Assembly (NCBI GenBank): GCA_964388275.1
Contig: CAYLZD010000014.1
Span: 1-64,000 of the forward strand
DNA from: JARYLZ01 sp964388275
GTDB lineage: Bacteria > Bacteroidota > Ignavibacteria > SZUA-365
Direction of reading: 5' to 3'
DNA length: 64,000 bases
This document shows, in pieces, positions 1 through 10,052 of the stretch; within the stretch, counting starts at the first letter, position 1; the number at the start of each line of letters is the position of its first letter. Below the pieces are notes generated by a model, which saw only the letters and a program-made list of their open reading frames with translations, was not told the origin of the DNA and ran no database searches. Made by a program: the position numbers and the translations under genes.

Positions 1-1334
1 CTGCAGTTGAACACGGCGTTTCTCGAGGGTTTTATTCCTTGCTGCATGGCGCCTGAGTCGTTCGCCGGATTGACGTATTTCCACACCACGTCGCCCGCCT
101 GCGTGACCTCGAAAAACTTCCCCGTCGCCCCTTCGCAGATGAGTGTGTTGCCGTTCGGCAGGCGTTGAGCTCCGGAAATGTTTTTCGAGTAGAAATCGGT
201 CGGGTTCGGGGCCCGGTAAAACCAGCTCAGGCTGTCGGGTCCGTATGCCTTTCCGGTCTCGAATAGGTAGCGTCCCTCCTCGATGAGGGGCGGCGTTAAC
301 TCTTCCACAGTGGAGTAGGCGTCGCCGAGCCGGCCCAGACCGTTGTTGTAGAGAAGGAGATTGCCGGCGCCTGGCAGATGGCCGGCGATCCATTGTACGT
401 CGTGCGGCCCGAACAGGCGCCTGGGTCGGAACACCCCTCCGCCGTAAGTCTCGGGATTGCCCCAGCGGTACAGGAAATCCCCGTCGGCGCCGCGAGCAGC
501 CTCTGTTCCCGCCCCGATATCGGAATAATCCGCGGTGTGGTGGCTGATTATGAAGATCTCGTTGTGATTGTGCGCGCAAATCGCTATCTGGTCCAGGGCT
601 TCGTTGTAATCCACCGAGTTGCAGTGCAGCCAGTCCGGATTGCCGTTTTGAGCGTAATTTATGTCGATCTTGTGCGGATCGGCTATATCCTTTCCTACGG
701 CCCTCCCGTTGGCCGTCCAGTCGCCGGGCATGTTTGAACACATGTGATCCCAGAAATGCCACTCCCATTGGATATCGGCGCTGCCCCCGGCATTCGGTTT
801 CAATTCGAGGATTACGTCAGGCAGAAATGTGTCGGAACTGAAGAACAGCGGATTTCTGCCGGCTTCTATGGCTTCCTGCTTGGATTTTGCCTCCCTGGCG
901 ATCACGAGGAAGTTGCCGTTGGGCATCCGGGTTATATCGTGATGAAACTCGTATCCCCAGAGGTCTTCGTCCACGCTCCAGACGATGTTCCCGTCCCAAT
1001 CCACCTCCTCTATCCGGCCGCCTCCCTCACCCACGGAGGCATCGGCGCGGCACATCCTGATGAGATTGCCGTTCTCCAGAAGGTACACCGCCAAACCCGG
1101 CATGTACTGACCGTCCCAACGGTGAATGAGACGCCCTTCGTTGTCGATCAGGAATGCGCTTCTGGACTGCATGGGAGCGAACAGAGTATATCCCGGGTAT
1201 GCGCGCGCGTCCGATTGCAGCAGGCCTACCGTTCTCTGCGCCTCCGCGGGCGCGGTCATGAAAACAGCCGACAGGAAGAATAGGACGACCGGTTCGAACG
1301 TCCGCAACGGGTGACGATAATCTCGTGACTTCAT
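1..1334 (-). CDS. Arylsulfotransferase (ASST)-like secreted protein, C-terminus beyond the window
   Basis: Reading the minus strand from the ATG at 1334 gives 444 open codons that run off the left edge, so the C-terminus is missing. The start has a Sec-type signal peptide: a basic stretch, then FFLSAVFMTAP and a cut near AEAQ. The mature part resembles the arylsulfotransferase family, a six-bladed propeller that moves sulfate between phenols outside the cytoplasm. Repeated blade motifs of the type 'LPNGNTLI.EG.TGKFFEV' and 'MPNGNFLVIAREAK' are visible. So are His-rich family blocks: EFHHDITRMPNG, NSVDYNEALDQIAICAHNHNE and GPHDVQWI. Enzyme activity is not proven; many ASST-like proteins of this group are uncharacterised. 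A strong promoter candidate lies about 140 bases upstream, so the gene is probably transcribed separately from the giant gene before it. A T9SS tail may exist outside the window. Confidence 0.75.
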   Translation of the reverse strand, partial: MKSRDYRHPLRTFEPVVLFFLSAVFMTAPAEAQRTVGLLQSDARAYPGYTLFAPMQSRSAFLIDNEGRLIHRWDGQYMPGLAVYLLENGNLIRMCRADASVGEGGGRIEEVDWDGNIVWSVDEDLWGYEFHHDITRMPNGNFLVIAREAKSKQEAIEAGRNPLFFSSDTFLPDVILELKPNAGGSADIQWEWHFWDHMCSNMPGDWTANGRAVGKDIADPHKIDINYAQNGNPDWLHCNSVDYNEALDQIAICAHNHNEIFIISHHTADYSDIGAGTEAARGADGDFLYRWGNPETYGGGVFRPRRLFGPHDVQWIAGHLPGAGNLLLYNNGLGRLGDAYSTVEELTPPLIEEGRYLFETGKAYGPDSLSWFYRAPNPTDFYSKNISGAQRLPNGNTLICEGATGKFFEVTQAGDVVWKYVNPANDSGAMQQGIKPSRNAVFNC

Positions 1335-1471
1335 GAATATGTGCTCTCGTGTTCGGTGTTTCGGGAAATCCGCATTTCGCAGACTGCAATTACGCCGCGG
1401 CCCGATAAAGAGCGGCGAAACGCCGGAGCTTGGATATTGAACAGTCCTTCCGGCCGGACATCGCTATGCCG

Positions 1472-1500
1472 AATCTATTTCTTTCCATCAGCATTGTCAA
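1472..1500 (-). promoter_or_regulatory. Sigma70-like promoter for the ASST-like gene
   Basis: On the minus strand a perfect TTGACA (1495-1500) is followed after exactly 17 bases by TAGATT (1472-1477). A transcript would start near 1465 and carry a leader of about 130 nt before the ATG at 1334. The same -10 variant recurs upstream of the M1 peptidase gene. Confidence 0.55.
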
Positions 1501-1521
1501 TGGATATTCGTCGGATAACAC

Positions 1522-1551
1522 GCAAAGAGCGCGGTTGTCCGCGCCCTTTGC
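1522..1551 (-). terminator. GC-rich hairpin after the giant beta-helix gene
   Basis: Two nested perfect arms (GCAAAG/CTTTGC and GCGCGG/CCGCGC, one A-C mismatch between them) close a TTGT loop just 25 bases beyond the stop of the 2743-residue gene. There is no U-tract on either side, so it may act as a transcript 3'-end stabiliser or a factor-assisted terminator rather than a canonical intrinsic one. Confidence 0.45.
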
Positions 1552-1576
1552 CGCTTCTCTATTGAACCTTATCGCT

Positions 1577-4500
1577 TCATCTGGCGAGCACGATCCTGCC
1601 CGTGCGCATTTCGTTTCCCGCCGTAACGACGCAGGTGTACACGCCGCTCGGCAGCTCACGAGCCGAAAACAGAACCGAATGCGAGCCTGATGGCAGAATT
1701 CCGCTGTGCAGCAGCGCCGCATCGCGTCCGTTCGCGTCCACGATGCGTACCGTGACATGCGTCTCCGCGGGTATCGCGAAAGAAATGGTTGTCGCCGGGT
1801 TGAACGGATTGGGATAATTCGCGAAAAGACGGAATCCGTCCGTCCTGAGAGCCGTTACGCGGACCTCGCGGGAGTATTCGCTGCTTCCGTCACGGTCCAC
1901 TATCCTGAGCCGGTAAACGTATTCGTCCGCCTTCGGGAAGCCGGAGTCCATGAACCGGTATTCGCAAGCGTTGTCCACTGATCCTCGGGCGTCCACGGAT
2001 CCGACGGTCAGCCATTCGTCACCCGTCCGCCTCTGAATCTCGAAACGGAGTGTGTTCAGTTCGCTTGCCGTCGTCCAGGACAACTGGATGTCGGCGCCCC
2101 GGAAATGACCGGTGAACGAAATCAATTCAACCGGGAGTGGATTTGTCGCGTCGGTCAGCGCGAAGTCTGAAAATGACGTCAGTCCCGACACCGTGACCGT
2201 TTTATTGGTGGTGTTGACGGTGGAACCCGGAAGGAAACCCCAGACGGCGCCGTCCCTTTTTGCAAGTCGAATGTTGGACTCCGATGAAATCGAACCGAGC
2301 CAGGCGAATGAATATCCGAAAGTGATGCTGTACGAGTAGGCGATTCCGGGTAGAGTCTCGGTAAGATTTGCGTAGGCATTGCTGTAGTTGCCCGTCAGCG
2401 GTGCCGGCGGATTGTCGCCGGAGTAATATCGGAAATTGATGCCGAGCGGAAGCACGCCGCTTGCGCCCCAGGTTATGCTGGCCAGATTCTGTCCTCCGAA
2501 GCTGTACACGGTGGTGGTATTGAAGGCCGGCGTTCCGGATGCGGTCGCGAGCGGGGGCAGTGTGCTCGTGTTGAATTCGTCCGCGCCAAGATCCGTAGCC
2601 ATCCCGAGCGTGGTCGACCTCACGCTGTTTGCCGTAAAATCATCCGCTATGGAACCTGACATGGACCCCGCGACGCCCTTGCCGTTGGCATACCAGCAAT
2701 CGGAGTTGCTGTTTATTATCGAGAGGTCGGCAGTTGCGGGCGCCGTAAACAAGGATGTCGGCGGGAGAGTTGCCGTGGTCGTCGAGAGACTGTAGACGCC
2801 TCCCGAACTATCCCTCCACCCTGAAAACGTCTTCTCGGCGAAACCGTATCCCCAGGGACCCCAGTTCCCGACGGTATTGGCGTTCGAGGAGACAAGCAGA
2901 TTGAAGTCCTCGTCACCCCCGTTCCAATTGGTCAGGTAACCGGCATCCGTGTTGCCAATAGCGAAATGCCGCCCGCCGCCGGTGCGGCTGTTGAACAGAA
3001 TGTTATTGCGAAGCTTGATGCCGCCTGTCGTGGCGCGCCTGAACGCGTAGGAATCCGTGGTATCCGAGCCGGTGTTCGTTCCGCCGACGTGGAAACTGTT
3101 GTAATACCAGGCGCTGGATCCTGTCGAGTTGACGTCCTCCGCCGCCGAGAGACGCACGCGCGGTCCCACGCCGCTGCCGATCGACACCATATTGTTGCTG
3201 TACACCGTGGCGCCGCCAGCCTGGTTGTACAATCCGTAAATCTGCGACGAGCGGTATGCCAAACCCCCGCCGACGCTCAAATTGTACACCCGGTTGCGCG
3301 ATATGACGGCATCGACGATCGCGCTGATGTAAATGCCGCCGACAACCGCCGTCGAATCCCGCTGAGAAGTGTTCACGAGATTGTACACCGTGTTCTGGGT
3401 GACGACATTGCCGGATGTTGCGGGCATGACTATGAGTCCCAGAATCGAGAAGGTGTTCGGCACCGAATCCGACGGGGTCGAGAGCGAGCTGATTACGTTG
3501 GATCGCACCAGGTTCGTGCCTCCGGTCGTCCACAATCCGTAAGCCGTGCCGTTTTGCATGGAGACAAGGTTGCTCAGCGTATTGGATTCGATGAGGTTCG
3601 TCCCGGAAGAAGTGACGTACATCCCTCTGGTCGCGCCCTGCAGCGTGGAGTTCCGCAGTCCGGTCACCGTGTTGTTGGAGATGGTGTCCGGTTGAGCGGT
3701 CGAGGCCGCGTATATCCCGTACAGACTGCCTGTCACGGCACAACTGTCAAGGAGGTTGCTGATCGTATTGTTTGAAATGGAAACCGCGCCGGTTGCCGAC
3801 GAGTACACGCCGTAAAGCGATGAGCTCGAGGTGGGGGAAGTGTTCGTGTTGTCGGAGATCGTGTTCCCTGTCGCGTGTATGCCGGCCAAAGTGCCGGTGA
3901 AGTACATGCCGTACTGCGTCGACAGGTTCCAAAGGTTCGACACCGTGTTGCCGGTCGCCGTGTTATAGCCGCCGGAACTCGTGAAATAAATCCCCGCGAG
4001 CGTAGACGCGACGGTAGTCATGCCGGTGATCACGTTGTCACGCATGGCGGCCGCGACTCCGCCGGAGTAATATATCCCGTACGAGGTGCTTCCGGCCGAG
4101 GTGTTCCTGATGAGGTTGCCTGTGATCGTTGCGTCGCCTCCCGTGACGTACACCGGGTATACAGTGGATGTGCACTGCACATAACCCACCGTGTCGCTGT
4201 CGACCGTCAACGATCCCGCGCCTGATTTGTACACGCCGTAAAACGTGCCGCCCGAGTAAAGGCTGTCGGAACCCGGTACGTTGTCGCCAAGCCGGTTATC
4301 CGATACATCGAGATTTCCGGATGTCGCATATATGCAGTACACACCGCCGCTCGCGCACGCGACATTCCCGATGATGTTGCCCGAGATTTCGCTTGCGGCG
4401 CCGCTTCCGCCCGCGATGGAAATGCCTGTGAAGGCCGGCGTGCTTGCGCTTGAAGTGCTCAGCGGCTGGCCGGACCTGACGCCGTCGGAACCGCCGATGC

Positions 4501-7500
4501 TGTTGTTGCGTATCCTATGCCCGCTCCCTCCGCCGACGGAGATGCCGACGAGCTGACTGGAAGCTGTCGAGGTCTCGTAAACCATGTTGCCGTCGATCAC
4601 CCAGCTGTCGCCGATCGTCTGCGCGCGGATGCCGTACCCGCTGAAGTTGAACAGGGCATTGTTGGTCAAGGTGTCAACGGTATTGCTGCTTCCCGAAGCG
4701 ACGCCGATCAGTGTATTCGGCACCCCCGCGGCATCGGAACGATCCCTGATAATGTTGTCTGTTATTCGTATGGCCGTGTTGGGCGCCGGCGTGGTCGAAG
4801 CTCCTATGAGCAACACGCCGTCAGTGCCCGTGTTGGCGCCTTCGATGATGGAAGAGCGCACGACGGTGTTCTGAACGCCGTTGATCAGGGACAGCGTCGG
4901 GTAGGACGTGCTCGTGTTTAGGAAGCGCAGGTAATAAGGGGTGGAAGAGATCGGATGCCTTCCGTCGATCAGCACGCGGTCGGCGCCGTCGAGCCGTATC
5001 ATCGCGTCGGCGACCGTCCCGGTGACGTGTTTTACCACCGTGGCCGTATCCGATGGGCGTATGGTCATCCGGTAATTGCCCGCGCCCTGCTCCGACCATT
5101 GCGGAAGGGCGAAAGTGCCCGGTTCGCTCAAATCGCTGATGACGTTCAACGTCACGTCGCCCGTCAGCACGTTCGCGGCCACCGCCTCGAAAAATCCTCC
5201 GCTGCCCGTGAGCGTGGTGTAAGTCTGCCCGCTGCCGATGCTATATGTTCCCGCCAATGCGGCGCTGCTGATCCGGTATGAATTCACGGGATCGCCGACC
5301 GGGAAGGCGGAGCTTGTCAGGGCGACGCTGGACGGTTGATTTGGGAACAGGCCCGAATTGATGCCGACATTCGGAGTTGCAGCGCTGTCCTGGGCCGTCA
5401 CGAAATAATAGATCGTGTCGCCCGGGGACACGGAGGCGCCCGGAAGCTTGGAGTAGTCGATTGTGAAGTCGAAAGGCGAGACCGCGCCGCTCGCTTCGAC
5501 CCACTTCCAACCCGGAGTCGAGTTCGTGTTATCGACCCACACGTTACTAAGCGAACTCTTGCGATAATATACGCGCGGCCGCGTGCCTGATGCGACCTGC
5601 ACTCCGCTCAAATCGGTGATTGATACGTTGGAGAAAGATCGCGTTGCGGCCGCGGTCGCGTTTCCGAGGGGAGTATACGAGATAAGCGGCGGCAGGCCGT
5701 CGCGGTAGATGAAGTTGCCTTCGTCGGCGCCTATGTCGGGAGCGCTTCCGGCGCCGGCGTAGCCCGTTTCGCCGTATCTCGCCTGCCCGTCCAAATCGAC
5801 CGCCGCACCGATCGTCGTCACTCTTGCGCCGCCGCTCTCACACGCCGTCGCCGTGGTCGCTGAGAGGTGAACGTCGTAAGGCAATGTGGTTTTGTTGACG
5901 AACGGCACATCTTCGCTGAACGATGCGCTTTCACGCAGCGGGCCGACAAGGTATTTGTATGCCTCGATCGTCGTTAAAAGATTGCTTCCGTCGCTGTAGA
6001 TAAGATTCGCCGCCGACGGCGTGCCGGCGTAGAGGCAGTTGTTGTTTGACGAATCCGCGAATGTGGCGATGGTCGCGTTCGACCGCTGGAATGCGATCGA
6101 ATTCCCGCTTGTGCTTCCGGGAGTCGACGCGTTGATGAGTATATTGTTGCGGAGATCGAGCGCCGGGGTCGTGGATGAGTAGAGCGCAGCGGACCCGAAT
6201 GAGGAAGCGCTGCTGCTTGCGTTCAGAAAGACGGTGTTGTAAAATACGCGGGCGGTGGTCGGAGTGGAGATATAGATCCCGTACAGAGCCGAGGTGCTGC
6301 TCGTTGCGGTAGGATAAAGTCCGTACACGAAGTTATTTGAGATATTCGCCGTCGTCCCGCTCGATATGTACATGCCGTAGATATAGGCGGAGGTTCCTGT
6401 GGCCAGCACATTCGAAATGGTGTTGCGATGAATGTTTATCTCGGCGCCCGAGCTATGATAAAGACCGTAGACCGATCCTCCGGAGGTTTGAATGGAATCC
6501 AGCCGGTTTTGATAGAAATTCTTCAGAGCGTTGCTCGCCGTAAGGTAGTATCCGTAGAGCGTGCCGGTCGAAGTCAGGTCGTTCACCGCCGCTTCGTTAC
6601 CGTATATGTTGGTCGTCTCGGCGCCGCCGGCTACATAGAACATGTAATTGGTTCCCGAGCCGAGCGCCGATTGCACTCTCATGTTGCCCCGGATCACGTT
6701 GTCCGCAATAGTGTGTACGCTGCCCGGAGTCGACGTCGTTGATGCTACATATATGAAGTAGAGCGTACCGGTGGCTGTGGCGGACGATGATCCGTAAATG
6801 TTGTCCGTGATTCTGTTTCCGCTGATATTGCTGTTAAAAGGCGTCGTGGTATGATATATCCCGTAGAATCCAGCGCTCGTCGCGCGGGGATACGCGCACC
6901 CGGTGACGGTATTCCCGGTGATATTCACCGTATTGGCTGTTCCGGAAGATCCCATCGAGCAGTATATCCCGTACAGCGAGCTTGTCGTTCCGCTGTCCGA
7001 TATTGAAACAGTGTTGTCGAAAATATCGACGTTTGAACCAGTGCCGGTGGACAGGTAGATACCGTACAGGGTCGTTGTATGGTTGAACACCGAATTCACA
7101 TTGTTGTTGGCCACGCGGATATCGTCCTGGTAGGCGGCGTACAGGCCGTAGGCCGTCGAGGAACCGCCCGCCCAATTCGTGATCACATTGCCTCCTCCGG
7201 CGCCGAAGTCGACTCCATGATCGTAATAAGTGGAATCGGAAGCGCCGTACAGATATGCGCCGTAGTAGGTGTTCGTAATTGTGTTGTTGATGTAAGTGTT
7301 GTAGGACGATGTTCCGGCAAAATTCGTTATCGACAGCGTCGTGCTGCTTGCCGGAGTATGATTGTACTGGTAGATGCCTCTCGTGGAAGTATAGGCCTTG
7401 TTGAGGGATATCGTGCAGTTTTTGATCGTGACTTGCTGCGATCCGTCCGTCGCCGACGCCTTGAGCACGGCATATCCCCATTCCATTCTCGTATTGTTGT

Positions 7501-9808
7501 CCAGGTTCGTCGACGCATCCTGCACATCGATGCCGTCGAAGGTCACATAATCCGTTCCCGCGATGACTATTACCCCGTCCAAGGTGCCCGTCCCCGGCGA
7601 CGCGGTGATGAGCGGATTCGCGCCCGAACCGGATTTCTGGAAGGTGATGGTGTTCGTCGAACTCGATGTCGTGGTCGATAGCAGAATATTGGAAGCGGTT
7701 TCCGTATGCCCCGCCGCCACATTGAAGGTCACGGCGCCGGATACGCCGAGCATGTTCAGATCAGCCACTGCATCGCGGATCGAATTGTACACGGTGCATG
7801 AGGGGGTAGCCGCGCTGTTTACCGTGTATGTGCCGGAGAGAGCGGACTTGATGTATCGCACGCCCGCGGGCGCCACCGGCGTCGGGACGTAGCCCGTGGC
7901 CGACATTGTCACCGAGGCGCATTCCGCATCAACGGCGTTGCAGGTTGTCGCGGTCGAGGGGATGTCATATGTAATCCAGAAGTAATGCGTCCCGCTCGAA
8001 TTCAGGGTTTGTGTGCCGGTGATCGAAAACGCCCCGCTGGGCGCGGTCACCGTCGACCCGAATTGCGTTCCCGTGGCAAACACCGCGCTGTTGCCCGTAT
8101 AGAATACTTTCGCGTTCGATATGTCCGACGTGCTGGTCGTGCCGTTAGTGTTCAGGGAAAAGTTGGTGACGGTCTTCGGCGCCGTAATTCCGGATACTGT
8201 TATCTCGATTCCGATTATTTGCTGCTCGACGGATGACGGGGTCACCGCGGAAGTCACGTTCTGGGTCGTGACGACGCTGTTCACCACCATGGGATCCTGA
8301 GCTTCCCAGGCGCCCATTTCAGGCGTGGCGGATCTCTGCAGGCCGAGAATGTCGTCCGGCACGGCTGCCAGCAGATTCATGCCCATGTTGCTCAGCGCAG
8401 CCGCCTGCGGGAACAGGTTGCCGGTTGCCGCGTTTGTATACACTGGATCGATCGCCATGCTGTTCTGGTCGTATATGCCGCCGTTGGCCGTCTGCCAGTT
8501 CGCGAGAGTCGCATACGTGATGGAATTATGGTAACCGGTATAATTCGTGCCGGCGGGCGCGTTGATATAAAGGTCGTTGTAATTGCTGCTTCCGCCGGCT
8601 GTCCCGCTTAGGTATATGCAGTACTTCGTGCCCGTCCCTCCGCGCGTGATTGTCACTATGTTGTTTCTGTATTCCGGGCCGGTGCTGCCGGAAAGGTAAA
8701 AGCCGTAAGTCGTGCCCGCCGTTGCGGCGGCATAGTCGAAAGAAACCGTGTTATGATAAAAACGGATGTTCGCTCCCGATGTGCTGTAGCATCCGTAATG
8801 CGTGCCGTTTCCGTTGATCCCGTAAATCGCGTTGTTCCGGACGGTCGTTTCGTAGCCGGCAGGCGTATTCGGTGTTGCGAAAGCTATGCCGTAAAAGCCG
8901 GATGTCGATGTGGGATTGCCGCCGAAGGGATTGTATATCTGGTTTTTCTCGATCAATTCCGAGCGGCTTCCGTTAATGAAGTACATCCCGTACACCGACG
9001 ACGAAGTGGTGCGGTTCGGTCTGCGTATGTGATTTCCTCGAACGATCGTCCCGTTCGTGTAATTGAAATACATCGCGTGCGCATACTGGTCTTCGATCGT
9101 ATTGCCGATGAAGGAATTCCCCATCGCCGCCGTAGTAGAGGACGTGCCCCTGATCACCACGCCGTAGTAAGGGCCGCCGGTTGCGCCGCCTCTCATCGTG
9201 TTTCCGGAAAACGTGCAGTAATTGGCGGTGGCGCCGGTCGTCCCCGTGCTGGTCAGCGAATTCGACGCTGCGATGTATGCCGACACCGTAGAGGTAGTGC
9301 TGGTCACCGCGCTGAGATCGAAGGTGCAGTTGGTGATGTTGTTGTAATCCGAAGAGTTGCGGAGAAGGATCCCCACTCCGTACGAGGTGGCCTGACCGAT
9401 GATGACGAGGTTGTTGATAGTCAGATAGTCCACGCCGGCTAGATCTATGACCGAAATATCCGCGGAGGTCGGAGTGTGCCTGAAAACTTCGCCGCTGCCC
9501 TCGATGGTGATCGTGTTTGTCGAGGATGAACCGGTGATCGCGGGTATGGATATGTGTTCGGTGTATGGACCCGAGCCGGAAGCCACGGTAAAGGTCACTG
9601 CGCCGCTTATGCCGGAGGTAGTCAGAGCCGATACCGCCGCTGTGAAAGTTTGAAAGTTAGTGCCGCCGGTAGTGACGGCCGAATTGATAGTGTAGGCGCC
9701 TGACAGCTGCGCCTCCGCCCTTGTGCCGATGACAAGAAATGCGCCCAGGAGAACAGCAACACAAATTCTGCGCGGGCATGAAGCGTGTGACGCGGTGTCG
9801 GTGCTCAT
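1577..9808 (-). CDS. Giant secreted right-handed beta-helix protein with T9SS sorting domain
   Basis: 2743 residues. A signal peptide (ICVAVLLGAFLVIGTRAEAQ) opens the protein. Most of the length is Asn/Thr/Ser/Gly/Tyr-rich parallel beta-helix (PbH1-like) rungs such as 'NNTISNL', 'YGIYIS' and 'GNTVT'. Three modules start with related leaders near residues 36, 655 and 1518, of the pattern G.YTI.SA...F.....AV..L...G.SGAVTFNV. A non-helical Ig-like spacer separates the first two. Around residues 2555-2600 comes an FN3-like segment beginning LPVELISFTG. The last 80 residues are a type A sorting domain (FANYPNPFNPATTISFAIP ... GVYTCVVTAGN...GRIVLAR). The family suggests export across the outer membrane and surface attachment or release. 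The helix could be an adhesin or a carbohydrate-acting fold, but no catalytic residues can be assigned. A GAGGAG Shine-Dalgarno sits 7 bases before the ATG. No frameshift is visible. Confidence 0.88.
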   Translation of the reverse strand: MSTDTASHASCPRRICVAVLLGAFLVIGTRAEAQLSGAYTINSAVTTGGTNFQTFTAAVSALTTSGISGAVTFTVASGSGPYTEHISIPAITGSSSTNTITIEGSGEVFRHTPTSADISVIDLAGVDYLTINNLVIIGQATSYGVGILLRNSSDYNNITNCTFDLSAVTSTTSTVSAYIAASNSLTSTGTTGATANYCTFSGNTMRGGATGGPYYGVVIRGTSSTTAAMGNSFIGNTIEDQYAHAMYFNYTNGTIVRGNHIRRPNRTTSSSVYGMYFINGSRSELIEKNQIYNPFGGNPTSTSGFYGIAFATPNTPAGYETTVRNNAIYGINGNGTHYGCYSTSGANIRFYHNTVSFDYAAATAGTTYGFYLSGSTGPEYRNNIVTITRGGTGTKYCIYLSGTAGGSSNYNDLYINAPAGTNYTGYHNSITYATLANWQTANGGIYDQNSMAIDPVYTNAATGNLFPQAAALSNMGMNLLAAVPDDILGLQRSATPEMGAWEAQDPMVVNSVVTTQNVTSAVTPSSVEQQIIGIEITVSGITAPKTVTNFSLNTNGTTSTSDISNAKVFYTGNSAVFATGTQFGSTVTAPSGAFSITGTQTLNSSGTHYFWITYDIPSTATTCNAVDAECASVTMSATGYVPTPVAPAGVRYIKSALSGTYTVNSAATPSCTVYNSIRDAVADLNMLGVSGAVTFNVAAGHTETASNILLSTTTSSSTNTITFQKSGSGANPLITASPGTGTLDGVIVIAGTDYVTFDGIDVQDASTNLDNNTRMEWGYAVLKASATDGSQQVTIKNCTISLNKAYTSTRGIYQYNHTPASSTTLSITNFAGTSSYNTYINNTITNTYYGAYLYGASDSTYYDHGVDFGAGGGNVITNWAGGSSTAYGLYAAYQDDIRVANNNVNSVFNHTTTLYGIYLSTGTGSNVDIFDNTVSISDSGTTSSLYGIYCSMGSSGTANTVNITGNTVTGCAYPRATSAGFYGIYHTTTPFNSNISGNRITDNIYGSSSATATGTLYFIYVASTTSTPGSVHTIADNVIRGNMRVQSALGSGTNYMFYVAGGAETTNIYGNEAAVNDLTSTGTLYGYYLTASNALKNFYQNRLDSIQTSGGSVYGLYHSSGAEINIHRNTISNVLATGTSAYIYGMYISSGTTANISNNFVYGLYPTATSSTSALYGIYISTPTTARVFYNTVFLNASSSASSFGSAALYSSTTPALDLRNNILINASTPGSTSGNSIAFQRSNATIATFADSSNNNCLYAGTPSAANLIYSDGSNLLTTIEAYKYLVGPLRESASFSEDVPFVNKTTLPYDVHLSATTATACESGGARVTTIGAAVDLDGQARYGETGYAGAGSAPDIGADEGNFIYRDGLPPLISYTPLGNATAAATRSFSNVSITDLSGVQVASGTRPRVYYRKSSLSNVWVDNTNSTPGWKWVEASGAVSPFDFTIDYSKLPGASVSPGDTIYYFVTAQDSAATPNVGINSGLFPNQPSSVALTSSAFPVGDPVNSYRISSAALAGTYSIGSGQTYTTLTGSGGFFEAVAANVLTGDVTLNVISDLSEPGTFALPQWSEQGAGNYRMTIRPSDTATVVKHVTGTVADAMIRLDGADRVLIDGRHPISSTPYYLRFLNTSTSYPTLSLINGVQNTVVRSSIIEGANTGTDGVLLIGASTTPAPNTAIRITDNIIRDRSDAAGVPNTLIGVASGSSNTVDTLTNNALFNFSGYGIRAQTIGDSWVIDGNMVYETSTASSQLVGISVGGGSGHRIRNNSIGGSDGVRSGQPLSTSSASTPAFTGISIAGGSGAASEISGNIIGNVACASGGVYCIYATSGNLDVSDNRLGDNVPGSDSLYSGGTFYGVYKSGAGSLTVDSDTVGYVQCTSTVYPVYVTGGDATITGNLIRNTSAGSTSYGIYYSGGVAAAMRDNVITGMTTVASTLAGIYFTSSGGYNTATGNTVSNLWNLSTQYGMYFTGTLAGIHATGNTISDNTNTSPTSSSSLYGVYSSATGAVSISNNTISNLLDSCAVTGSLYGIYAASTAQPDTISNNTVTGLRNSTLQGATRGMYVTSSGTNLIESNTLSNLVSMQNGTAYGLWTTGGTNLVRSNVISSLSTPSDSVPNTFSILGLIVMPATSGNVVTQNTVYNLVNTSQRDSTAVVGGIYISAIVDAVISRNRVYNLSVGGGLAYRSSQIYGLYNQAGGATVYSNNMVSIGSGVGPRVRLSAAEDVNSTGSSAWYYNSFHVGGTNTGSDTTDSYAFRRATTGGIKLRNNILFNSRTGGGRHFAIGNTDAGYLTNWNGGDEDFNLLVSSNANTVGNWGPWGYGFAEKTFSGWRDSSGGVYSLSTTTATLPPTSLFTAPATADLSIINSNSDCWYANGKGVAGSMSGSIADDFTANSVRSTTLGMATDLGADEFNTSTLPPLATASGTPAFNTTTVYSFGGQNLASITWGASGVLPLGINFRYYSGDNPPAPLTGNYSNAYANLTETLPGIAYSYSITFGYSFAWLGSISSESNIRLAKRDGAVWGFLPGSTVNTTNKTVTVSGLTSFSDFALTDATNPLPVELISFTGHFRGADIQLSWTTASELNTLRFEIQRRTGDEWLTVGSVDARGSVDNACEYRFMDSGFPKADEYVYRLRIVDRDGSSEYSREVRVTALRTDGFRLFANYPNPFNPATTISFAIPAETHVTVRIVDANGRDAALLHSGILPSGSHSVLFSARELPSGVYTCVVTAGNEMRTGRIVLAR

Positions 9809-10052
9809 GTGAGACTCCTCTAATTATTAATTTGCAGACTTTCAGGTCACGCGATGCAACGCTGTACCCCGCTTCAATCCATGCCCCGCACAGGCGCCGT
9901 CGGATAAACTGGCACGCATACACCACGTAATGATGGATCTATGTCCTGCGAATCTGGTGTTTGGACGAAAACGAATCCAATTCCAAATATGGGGGAACTT
10001 ACTGCTTCCGTATCAGGAATTCAAGCTTCTTTCTTTGAAATCGAGGGTTTTC
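9809..10052. other. Intergenic region between eda and the giant gene
   Basis: No credible gene. The end near 9809-9845 holds the giant gene's ribosome site and an AT-rich TTAATAATTA stretch on the minus strand that could be a -10 region, without a convincing -35. No strong terminator is seen after eda. Confidence 0.5.

Noticed and set aside
2300..9700. Repetitive DNA in the beta-helix gene considered as a CRISPR-like or satellite array
   Set aside because: Similarity is at the protein-rung level, in frame and degenerate; there are no identical repeats with unique spacers.
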